DNA from: Hybos culiciformis
Lineage: Eukaryota; Arthropoda; Insecta; Diptera; Hybotidae
Direction: 5' to 3'
DNA: 64,000 nt
Assembly: GCA_964007475.1 (NCBI GenBank)
Contig: OZ023275.1
Coordinates: forward strand, 2,046,001 to 2,110,000
Both the position numbers and the translations under genes were made by a program. The notes beneath the pieces are model-generated. The model ran no database searches. It was not told the DNA's origin and saw nothing but the letters and a program-made list of their open reading frames with translations. Positions 1 to 10,500 of the stretch are shown here, piece after piece (positions within the stretch are counted from its first letter, which is position 1; each line of letters begins with the position of its first letter).

Positions 1-739
1 ATGGTGTCCTCTCTAAAATAATTTTAATTAGAACATATTTTACTTCCTCTCAATTTTTTATTTCCTAAACTCAAAAAAATAATAATCCTTATAATACCAT
101 TAATTGGGTGTCAAACGTATACTCAAGGCAAAAGTCAATAAATCTCAATTTTTATGCATAATTAATTTTTTGAGTTGAGTAAATAAAACATTGAGCTCTA
201 TGCGTGCTTAACTTTTTTATATGTCAAGTAGGTACTAAAATTTGTTCTGCTGTATAAATGTTACTATACTTAATTTATGCAATTACTAAATAATTAAAAT
301 ATATAAATATCGTCTGTTCCTTCGGTACTGGAATGCTCACTACAATTAAACTACATGTCTGTATTCGCCCGTTCGGAAGCAAAAATACCAGCAATCTTGG
401 TCACTTTTATCTTAAAAATCTCAACCGGCTCAGATTCTAAATTTTTCTTTATCCATTTTATATGTTTTAATGGATTAAAATTTTGGAGAGCTAAGATAAA
501 TTCCATTTCCTATTACGTCCTAAAATCTGGACAGGATTTTTAGAAAAATATTGTAATCGAAATTTTGATAATCGGATCCATTGCCATACTGGGAGCGATT
601 GGTTGGTTAAAGTGGCGGAACTACTCAAACTAGAGTTGTGTTGTTCCCAATTAGCACTTGCGCACTGTTTTGAAATCACTCACTCTCGTAACCTAGTCTG
701 GTGCCTAACACAGACACTAAACTCACTTCGTGACGTTAA

Positions 740-1390
740 GGAATTCCATCACCTCCCTGAGTTTTATTGTAGTCAGCACATTTAGATCTTCGACGAAATA
801 GTAACGTAATGTGGTTTTTATTGTTCTTGCTAGGGCCCGACATTTGCAGATAAAATGGATGATAGTTTTTTTGCATCCTCATTTCCGCAACTGTGACATT
901 TTTGGTAAAACGGAATCGCGAGTCTGGTTGAACGGAATGCTCGCCAACTGCCCAGTGACCCGTATAAACTACCGTGATTCTAGCAATATCTCTACGGGAC
1001 ATTTTAACAATTCGGCCAGGTTTTCCTTGCCGTAAATAATACCCTCCATTTACTGTTTGGAACCCAGTAGTGAAAAGCGTCATACCGTTCAGCTAGGCAA
1101 GAGAGCTGCTCTAAGCATTTCCTTACTAGACGATACAACGCGTGAGTTAATAGCCATATTGGCTACTTGACTGTCAGAAGCTATTGCTACCTTGCTCACA
1201 TCAGGTTCTATCTCCCTTAATAAGCAACATGCCTGAAAAAGACTGGATCTATCTGGAAGTCTGTAACTTTAAGCTATATTGATTTGCTCAGAGAACACCC
1301 CAACACCCACACCACAGTCCATCTTTGAACCGTCTGTGAAAATAGCCAGGTCGATACTCTTTAGAATATTTTTACCGTTTCTATTCCCTT
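740..1390 (-). pseudogene. Decayed non-LTR retrotransposon 3' fragment (RNase H region)
   Basis: Read on the minus strand from about 1360, the sequence gives IFTDGSKMDCGVGVGVF, then IASDSQVANMAI, the usual start and middle of the RNase H domain that ends the ORF of I/R1/LOA-type LINEs. The first Asp (TDGS) and the later SDSQ Asp are kept. Further on, VYTGHWAVGEHS and a CHSCGNEDA zinc-knuckle-like stretch match the usual C-terminal tail of such ORFs. Stops and frame changes (for example within NIA*SYRLPD) show it is dead. It lies in intron 2 of DUF1091 copy A; the corresponding intron of copy B lacks it, so it entered after the gene duplication. The clade is uncertain; the RNase H call is fairly firm. 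Confidence 0.65.
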
Positions 1391-1408
1391 CTCGTAGTAA
1401 TCACAACT

Positions 1409-2258
1409 GTACGTTTAACTGTATTTCATTTGTCTGTAGGAACATTTGACTGCAAATACAATTGACTGTAAATACATTTGACTGTAAATAAATTTGACTG
1501 TATATAAATTTGACTGTAAATAAATTTGAGTGTAAATACATTTGACTTTAAATACAATTGACTGTATTTCTTTTGACTGTATTTCATTTGACTGTATTGC
1601 ATTGACAGCATATTTCTATATTACGATTTTTATTTCTCACTCATAGGATCACAACGTGGGCGTGGTGAGTTTTGATCCCATGCAAATTTCTGTCAATGCA
1701 TGTTTTATCTCTATTTCGAGTACTTTTAAAAAGAAAAATATCCATATCTAAATAAAAATAAATTTATCAGACTACAATGCACAAAAAAACTACTACAAAA
1801 AAACTATTATACGTTTTTGCGGATTGAACACAACAATAATTGGTTTTTTTTATTTTATATTATTTTTGATCTTTACTTATTGAAGCTCTGCAAAGAAATG
1901 AAATAATATTGAAAATTAGCTGAAAATAAAAATTAATCACTCAAAAATTAACAAATTTAAAATAATATATAAAAACTGCAAACTCTAGCTTTGTAATTAT
2001 TTAAATATAACTATTTTCTTCAAGTCGAAATGATAGACAATAAATTACCTTTTTGACTGCACATATTTTTCTCACCTTTTTCCCTCACTTCTCAAAAACA
2101 GTAAAATGAATTACAGTCAAATATATTTACAGTCATTTGTATTAACAGTCAAATGTATTTATAGTAAATTGTATTTGCAGTAATACCTTGTTCGCATTCA
2201 AATTTAAATTCCACTTTTATCCGGAAAATCCGGTCAAATCAAATACAGTCAAACGTTC
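1409..2258. mobile_element. Foldback element with TTTGACTGTA repeat arms
   Basis: The left end CGTTTAACTGTATTTCATTTG and the reverse complement of the right end CGTTTGACTGTATTTGATTTG match at 19 of 21 positions. Behind each end are tandem copies of an ~18-bp unit built on TTTGACTGTAAATA (about 10 copies at 1430-1610; the inverted complement at 2105-2180). The centre is AT-rich with no coding potential. A piece at 2185-2230 (GTTCGCATTC...TATCCGG) also resembles the ends of the element at 16923. No clean target duplication was found. Confidence 0.6.
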
Positions 2259-2367
2259 TCAAACACTCCAAACTTAATTTATGAGATCCTGTTCCGGACG
2301 AACGGGCGCAATTAAAATATTGGTTTATTTACTTATATTTTTAATGGTAAAAATTGAAATCACTTAC

Positions 2368-3446
2368 TTTAAATTTCCGAAATGGCTTGAGTAAAGTCAA
2401 GTTGATGTTTCCAAATCTTGTTGTTCGGTTTATAGCTTTAACAAAACAAGAGTTAAATATTACCCAATTGTTATTACCAAAGCATTCAACATTTGAAAGC
2501 TTTATGTTGAGATTATCTGTGCACATCTGAAATTGTGATAAATGCTTCATAAAAATGTATGTACCAAGTGAAAACACAAAGTTAAGAGCCCTCCATGTGA
2601 AATTCTGTTTGCTTTTCTGTTTTCTATTTTTGCAGTTTTTTTTGTTTTATTTTACAGAAAATAAACGGCCGTGAAAAAAGCGACAAAAATTGTACGAAAA
2701 ACACCTCTACCAGAAAATCACAAAACTATATTTGAATTTTATTTCTGTGCAGAAACTGTAATTTATCAAAAAATTAAAAAAATTCTTAGAAATAAATGAA
2801 ATTAATTAAAAATTGTTTAGGAAATTAAAGAAATTCAAAATTTCACGTCACCAGCCCTGGAGAGTGGTATTTTAGCTTTATTTCTGCGTTTGAGATTTTT
2901 TATTATCTTTTTCCTTTACTTCAGAATCCAAGCAAATATGTCCAGGTTTTGTAAAGGCCCATTTGGGCCAAAAAACTCAAAATATAAAAAATCCGCCTCA
3001 CCTACCCTGGAGCCAGTTATATACTCTCTAACATATCAAAAAATCACTTCAGTCTAGATTGTAGTAACCCTACAATCAAAGCCCAACTAAGACCAATTTT
3101 TTGCAATTTTTCACAATGAGGGCCCTTAAATAAATTAAAAATTAAAAAAATAAAATAAAATATCAAGTACGAAAACGAAGTAACGCTATCAATTACTTTA
3201 AGTAGTATTACATGTGTATACAAAAATGTGTTCTCTCAGATTCTTGATTAAGAATTGGCACTTTAAAAAAAAAAAAATTTATGAATTCGAACACATTATT
3301 CAATCTAACTTAGTCTTATTTTAGTACCGCATCTGCATATTTCAAAAAACGCACGCATAACAAATAAAGTTACAGAAATAACTCACCAACTCTCTAAAAA
3401 ATATCAAAAAAGTAAGTGAAAAAATATGATGGACGTGTATCTTCAT
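2368..3446 (-). CDS. DUF1091-family secreted protein, copy A (5' exons only)
   Basis: Exon 1 is 3446-3387: ATG, then a hydrophobic signal-peptide-like stretch (MKIHVHHIFSLTFLIFFREL), ending at a GTGAGT donor in phase 0. Exon 2 is 2526-2368 (53 codons), preceded by a TTTCAG-type acceptor and followed by GTAAGTG. It holds the family hallmarks LSNVECFGNNNWVIFNSCF, VKAINRTT and TLLKPFRKF, with the two spaced Cys and the KAxNR motif. Gene order, exon lengths (60 and 159 nt) and phases are identical to copy B at 7577-13278, so the two are tandem duplicates. Exons 3 and 4 are not visible in 1-2367; they lie beyond the window or are lost, so whether the gene is intact is unknown. The family is known as small secreted proteins with possible lipid binding; the function here is inferred. 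Intron 2 has gained a LINE fragment and a foldback element. Confidence 0.75.
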
Positions 3447-3620
3447 TGTCAGAACACTATATAACAAGAATTAATTGTTTTATTTTTATTAATTTGTGTG
3501 ACCATTAAATATTGATATTAATCTGAAAATATAAGTATAAAACTTTTAAATTAATTGATATATATTTTACAGGTAATTGTTAAACTATTATCAGAGTCAA
3601 AAGTCGTGAAAAAGAATGAT
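3447..3620 (-). promoter_or_regulatory. Conserved 5' flank of DUF1091 copy A
   Basis: About 170 bases upstream of the ATG are strongly conserved with 13279-13480 upstream of copy B, including ATCAATATTTAATG and AATTAATAAAAATAAAAC. The latter is a possible TATA-like element about 50 bases before the ATG. This is probably proximal promoter plus 5' UTR. It is inferred only from paralog conservation and position. Confidence 0.35.
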
Positions 3621-3984
3621 TTTTTTTAAGCATTAAGCAACCAATTTTTTTTTATAGCCCAGGTGGTTCAAAATATTTTCTTTCAATCCTCGCGCCCTAT
3701 GAAACCTTTTTTGTTGCGCTCTCCCATTAGGGGTTAATTCCATACATTCGTTTAGATTTAGAACAAGAATCTCATTCAATTAAAAGAGATCAAAAAATTA
3801 CCATAAAAAAATATCTATAATATAGAAGTACGTAAATCACGAACTTTTAACAACAACAAATTGCATACAAAACAGAAAAAAAATATCAAGTTACCTTAGA
3901 AAATTTTAAATGGATGAATTTTAAACAGATGATCAGTTATATATAAAGTAATGCCAAAATTGACAACCGTCCATGGGAATGTAT

Positions 3985-4247
3985 TGTGTTTTCGGTGAAT
4001 TGTGTTTTCGGTGAATTGTGTTTCCGATGAATTGTGTTTTCCGTGAATTGTGTTCAATACTATTTTCGGTGAGTTGTGTTTTCGGTGAATTGTGTTTTCG
4101 GTGAATTGTGTTTTCGGTGAATTGTGTATTCGGTGAATTGTGTTTTCGGTGAATTGTGTTTAATACTATTTTCGGTGAATTGTGTTTTCGGTGAATTGTG
4201 TTTTCGGTGAATTGTGATTTCGGTGAATTGTGTTTTCGATGAATTGA
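3985..4247. repeat. 16-bp minisatellite
   Basis: About 15-16 copies of the unit GAATTGTGTTTTCGGT with a few substitutions; two interruptions (GTTCAATACTA and GTTTAATACTA) divide it into higher-order blocks. Long open frames across it only reflect the repeat period. It is non-coding. Confidence 0.9.
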
Positions 4248-4954
4248 CGTGACACGGTGGGAAACATACCAATAGTTTTCGATTCCTTTTGTAATACTTA
4301 CGTTTATTAAACTTGCTTTTAACCTAATTAAAGTAGTTAAGGCTCAATAATATTTTTATTAAGTATGTGCTCTCAAGTACCTACAAATTAAAAAAATGTT
4401 CAAAATCAGAATAGTTTTTTTTTGTTTTGCTTCAAATCTTGATTTAATTGAAAATTCAAACAAATCAAAATAATAGTTACAAATTTAAATTATAGTTTTA
4501 AATTTTGTATTAAACTTGGTTTAATAATGAATTGTGGATGACAAAAGCTTACAGTTCACAGATTATGATTACTGAAGTTGTATTTTTTTAATGTATTAAT
4601 TTATTTGGATTTAAAAATGGTTATATTAAAATTAATGTTATAAAAGAGATTATATAATACATTTTTATATCTATATATACAAGCATTGCATCATAAGACC
4701 TCATACGGTTTTTTTTTTGGTTTTGTTCTACTTTTTTGCAGTTTTGTCCAGTTTTGTATTTTTTTCATTTAAACAAAACTTTATGATTTTTTTTTTTTTT
4801 TAAGTTAAATTTTTTGAAAAAACTTATTTTCCAAAAGACTACTTTTTCAACTTTTTTTTTGGGCATCGCAGAAATTTACGAAAGATGCAATTTGAAGGGC
4901 ATTTGAGACTAGTTAAATTTAGCTTTTTGTCAATAAAATAAAGGAGAAAGTCAA

Positions 4955-5178
4955 AAACACCAAAACTCAATGCTGCCTTATTTCTAGAACGCTGTCAACT
5001 TTTGATTCCCAATTTTCTTTTCAATGCGAAAGTATTGGTAAATCTGGTAGTCTTGAGAGAACAAGCTTCGGAGATTCGTTTTCAATTCGCACCTCGAGAA
5101 TGTGGAACTGGCAGACGCTTGATTTACGATTACCTACTAACTGTCCCACTTTTTAATCCAATCTAAAAAAAAAAAAGT
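4955..5178 (+). mobile_element. Internally deleted copy of the window's LINE 3' end
   Basis: Matches the 3' half of the LINE at 8650-11012 (CTCAATGCTGCCTTATTTCT..., CACCTCGAGAATGTGGAA, CTAACTGTCCCACTTTTTAATCC) but is missing internal blocks. The junctions fall after AGTCTTGA, after ATGTGGAA and after TTTACGA. It ends in an A-rich tail at about 5167-5178. It is a dead fragment. Confidence 0.8.
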
Positions 5179-6468
5179 TATTTTTTTCTGTTTTGTTTAC
5201 TTTTACTTTGTTTTATTTTAGTGAACATAACAAAACAACATACACTTCACACAGTTTGTTGTTTTTCCCTAATTTTTACGACAAGGTTATAATGCCCGAC
5301 ACAATTCAATGTAAAGATGCTGTGAATCCTCCTGAGGGTAACCCTAAATTATTTAGGGATTAATTAATTCTCAAATAGTTCTTATTATTATTTTTATATG
5401 TATACTCCTCAAATAGTACAACAACTATCTCAGAACTAAATTTAGTCCCTAAATAATCTCCAAGTGGAACACCGTTATTAGGAAGGATTTTTTTTTAATT
5501 TACACATTAGAAATTAATTTTTTTTATTGAAATTACTAAAAAACATTTTTTTTATTAATTTATATTTACGATTGTTTTAAATATTAATTTTTAAATATTA
5601 ATAAAAATTAGAAAAAAAGCAAAACAAAAATTGGTCATACCCGACATCGCGAACAAAAAATTTCTAGTGGGAATTTTTTATAAAAATTCCTACTAAAAGT
5701 TTTGTTTACTTTTCAACTACACGGCTGATTATCTTAGTGTGGGTGATGTATGCATGCATTGTTGTGAAAACTAGCATATGAAATTTATACTAATTTTTAA
5801 CATAAATTTAGAAAAAATAAAATCAAAATATTTAACTTAATTATTCAATATTATTCAAAAATATAAATTTTATTTTATGATATAATGACAAAAAACAGTA
5901 AAAAAATTAGTCGAAATATTTTTATTTTTATATTTTTTACGACATGTACATAAAACGTAAGTAGGCGCCGACGCGATCATATTTTTAGACGCTGTGCCTC
6001 AGCATCGAAATTTTCAGCTTTTGTGGGCGGCGCCTGAAAAAAATTTCTTGCTCGCGACTTCTTCGCTGATAATAGTTAATTTTTTTAATTTTTATTTCTC
6101 TATCAAACAAATGTTTTTATTTTTTACAAACACATGTTTATGAAAGTATTCATGAATATAGATAATTTTAAACCATAATGATATTATATTATAGTCTAAA
6201 AATTAAAAAAACAAGCAGTCAGTAGGATTTTTCGTTGGACAATTGAGAAAGAAAAGAAAGAGAAAAACAAAAAAAAAAAAAAACAATGGGTATATTGATA
6301 GCCACATTTTTAATGTATGAAGTGCTAAATCGTTATGTATTTAATTTATGGTAATATTTAGTTCTGTGTAATATTTGTAACATTTGAATGTTAATAATGA
6401 GTTATTTTTGTTTTTTTTTTTAATTGAAATAATATTTTTATTAATTTAATATAACATAACATACATAT
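5179..6468. other. AT-rich stretch without recognised gene
   Basis: Mostly homopolymer-rich AT sequence. A slightly GC-richer, CpG-containing island at 5960-6060 (GGCGCCGACGCG, GGGCGGCGCC) could be a transposon remnant. No supported reading frame. Confidence 0.5.
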
Positions 6469-7323
6469 GGTAGTTCCACGGAAACTGGCGGAAAGCTAAA
6501 TAAAAATTGTAAAAAAAAAAATAATTTTTGAAACTTAAATCAGTACATATTTGTTAGATGCTTGAGATAATTTCGAACTCAAAAGGAACACCGCATTTTT
6601 CGATTTTTCTAAGAATTTGTACCGATCACCACGATAACGTCAAAAAAACAGTTTTTCCTTAATTTATTGCAAAAAATTGGAAATATTAAAATTTTTAATC
6701 AATTAAATTAAAAGAAAAAAACAGAAATCTAAATAAAATTGATGAAAAAATATTTTTTATTATTTCAATTAAAAAAACACTTACCAAGGTAATGACAAAA
6801 AAGGTGTGATTTATAGAAAATGTTTAAATAACTGTTCGTAAACGGTTTATTTTATTCGATTTAAATATCACACTAACAATATCAAGAAAAAATGTATTTA
6901 CCTAGCCAACTGAAATCGTGATTTTAAATTATATTAATTGTATTTATTTTTTTCACGTAATTCGCAAAAGGTTTGAAATTCTTACTGACACGGTAACACT
7001 AAATAGAAAAAACCAATTAGAACTGTACTTTCTCAACTTTTTTTAAATTTTAGAGAGCCTTTCATATATTATTTTTTTAATAATAAAATTTGTGAAGTAT
7101 TTATTGAACATTAAAATAACGAATTTTAGTTTTGAATACGAACCAATTACTTAGTAACAGCCACGGGAATGACAAAATCAGTCTTTATGCTGAAATTTTT
7201 ACTAATAACAGTAAATGGTAATAATTAATATGATTTATTTTCAAGATTAAAATTATTAATATTTATACTGTTTGCCCAAAAAAGTGTGGTAACATCGAAT
7301 CGGCCAGTTTCCGTGGAACTACC
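6469..7323. mobile_element. 855-bp non-autonomous DNA transposon with 21-bp TIR
   Basis: The perfect terminal inverted repeat GGTAGTTCCACGGAAACTGGC is at 6469-6489, and its exact complement at 7303-7323. Flanking CATAT occurs on both sides (6464-6468, 7324-7328) and may be a 5-bp target duplication. The interior has no coding region. The superfamily is not assigned. Confidence 0.85.
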
Positions 7324-7576
7324 CATATATTTTTTTGTTTTTATTGGTAAATGCATATTTTTGGTATCTAGTTCTTAATGAATTGAAATGTTCCTAATAA
7401 ATTTTTTTTTGGCTTTTATTTATAAATACTAATTGGCAAACAAAGTTTTGGCAGGAAAAAATAATTTTTTAAAAAATTGTTTTTATGTCCCACTTGACAG
7501 CAATGGAAATCTTGACACCCATGTTAAGTATAAGTAACACTAACACATAACATATGTATATGGTATTTGTAATGGA

Positions 7577-10500
7577 TTATAATTTATTTATTTCCCTCAC
7601 CTCTCCATAAAATTTGATTAATAAAAAAATATCATTCTTTCCATAAGTACTTATGTGAAGTTTGTAATCTCCTTCAGGCCACATTGATTCGCCAAACCAT
7701 AAGTCATTCAAATTAATATCTTTGAAGATCATTGAATCCTTGAAACGAAAATTGACGTTATATTACTTTAATATTAATTTATTATTGCTTATTTTAATAA
7801 AATTGAGAAGGATAGACATAAGAATTAAGTAAAATTTCAAAATTTCAAATTACCTACCAACAATATTTTGGTAAAACGTCTAGATAACTTGTAAAAAATA
7901 AAAAAATAATAAAAAAAAAGTTACGTTGTCTGGTATATTTTCAGTTTCAGCAAAAGAAACAATATCAAAAAATCAGAGAGGGCATTTTATGTATGTATTT
8001 TGTGAATGTAGATATGTATTTCACCAGTTTACCAGAAAAAAAATGTTTTTCTTTCAATGCAAGTCTAGATTTATTTTGTTTATGAGTTAAATGGTACAAA
8101 TAGAAGCACTAAGAAGGGAAACGCAAAATAAAAATAATTTTAGCAAGCCATACACCGACACGTTGAGTTAAAGTTACGTGAAAGACACGTTGAGTTAAAG
8201 GAGGTTTATCATACAAAAATTTTGTTGTTTTAAAGTTGAGTTAAATGTGAGATAAATCAGGTCACCTGATAAATTAAATGAATATGTCCTGATATGTTAT
8301 GATTACGTCAAAAAATTATCGGTTGGGCATGTACGTTTGAATAATTAAAAAAAGAAAAACAAAATGGCTAAAAAAAAAACTTAAAAATAAAAATTTTTTT
8401 TTTTTGTAATTTTTATTTTTCGAATTTTGATTTCAAATTAATTAATTCACTTATAGAATTTTTTTATATAATTTTTAAATTATTTTTGATTAAATTTTAT
8501 TCACTAATTTTTATTTAGAAAATTAACAAAAAAATAAAAATAAAAAAACAACAAAATTAACCCTGGTTAAAAAAAATCATGGTGTGAACAGCAATTTTCA
8601 ATTGAGGGATAACCTGATTTAATTCATGAATAAAATTCTTAGTTTCCAAATGGAGTGCCGGACTCCTGATTATCATCAGACCTTTCGGCATTAATTCGTG
8701 GATGCTCCGGCGGTTCCTGTTTTTCTCCAGTTCATTCTCGAAAGAGACACAATAATAATTTTATTTTTTATTTATTTATTTATTTTTTTTAAATTGAGCT
8801 CTCATGATTGTGATGAATCACTGTTTCTCTTGATGGTGGAGCGGGTTAATCTAGAGCTCCCGGAAGACTGGTATGGACCTATTCTCAAGCCGATTGCGAT
8901 GCGCTCGCCAGTTTTCTTGGACGGATGGATTTATCGCGTTGGTCCTTGGAGAGGGACCTTTGCTCGGCTGTCATTACTGAGAGTATTCTGCTAGAGATGA
9001 AACTTTTCATACCCCAAAAAAGGTTCAAAATAAAACCAATACTAAAAATCTGTGGTGCACAGGGCATATCCGATAGAGATAATGCTTTTGGTGAGTATAA
9101 ACAAAACAATTCTTTAAGTTCACTGAATCACTGGCGCGAGGTCAGGAACAGATGCAGTAAGATTTGTTGTCAGCAGAAGGTTTTGTATACCCAGAGGAAG
9201 ACTGAAGAAATATTAAGCCTTCCTAAAAATAGCAGAAGCTTTTGTAGCTTCGCTAAAAGTGTGCAAAAAAACTTTTGCTCGCCTTCACTTTTCCTCCCCT
9301 TGTAGATGGTGACCGGATCATATCAGATTCGGTTAAGAAAGCTAATTTGTTTGCAAAACTTTTTAGTCAAAACTCAACACTCGCAGCATTAAGCTGTCTT
9401 GCCACCAGTAAACTCTTCTCTTGGAAAAGTTCACTTTAGACACCGTGCTGTTTTGAAAGCTCTAAAAAATCTGAATGTGAAAAAGTCAACTGTCCCCGAT
9501 GGTATTCCGCATGTGGTCCTAAAACATACTACCTCTGTTCGAGCTAAACTTCTGAGCAACCGTTTCTAATGGCATTTACCCCATGCATGCATCTTCGGCC
9601 TATTCCAAGAAAAAGGCGACAAATGCGATCCCTCCAATTACAGGCCCATTGCGCTAACTTCTATTCTTTCCAAAGTAATGGAATCTCTCATTAACAATAA
9701 AGCTAAAAAATACCTAGAATGCAACAAATTGTTAAGTGACCAGCGAATAGATCGACTGGTGACATGATGACATATTTATCCCACAAGCTCAACGCCATTC
9801 TTCACAACCCGGTGAGGCTTGTGTTGTTGCTTTGGATATAGCTAAGGCTTTTGATCGAGTCTGGCACCCGGATTTGATTTCTAAAGTTAAATCAATGGGT
9901 CTAGGATCAGCCTTTGTCAACTGGATCAGTAACTTTTTGTTGTTCTATTCGTGCTGTTGTGGATGGGCACCAGTTACATATTTTCATTATCAACTCCGGT
10001 GTACCTAAGGGTGTGTTTTCTCCCCAACCCTTTTTCTAGTTTTCATTAATGATCTGTTGAAAGCAACTCTAAACCCCATCCACAGCTTCGCCGATGACAG
10101 TAACTTGGCAGCATGCTACGATTTTATTAATAGGAAATCAGCATCTTCAATTGCTGTTACTACTAAACGCAATTTTGTGCAAAGTAGCATAAATCACGAC
10201 CTTTCCAAAATTTCACAATGGGGTTTTCTCAACAGAGTTGAATTTAACGCATCCAAAACTCAATACTGCCTGATTTCTAGAAAGCTGTCAACTTTTGATC
10301 CCCAATTTTCTTTTCAAGTCGAAAGTATTGGTAAATCTGGGTACCTTGACATTTTAGGCTCGAAAATAACTTCCGACCTAAGTTGGAAAGTTCATATTTC
10401 CGAAACTGCAAAAAACACAGCGAAATATCTTGGTTTTCTAAAAAGATGTACCACCGAAATTAGAATACAATTCGCATATATGGGCTGCTGCTCGTAAAAC

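Noticed and set aside
4060..4272. Open frame with 16-residue repeats
   Set aside because: Produced by the 16-bp minisatellite period; no start context or codon signal.
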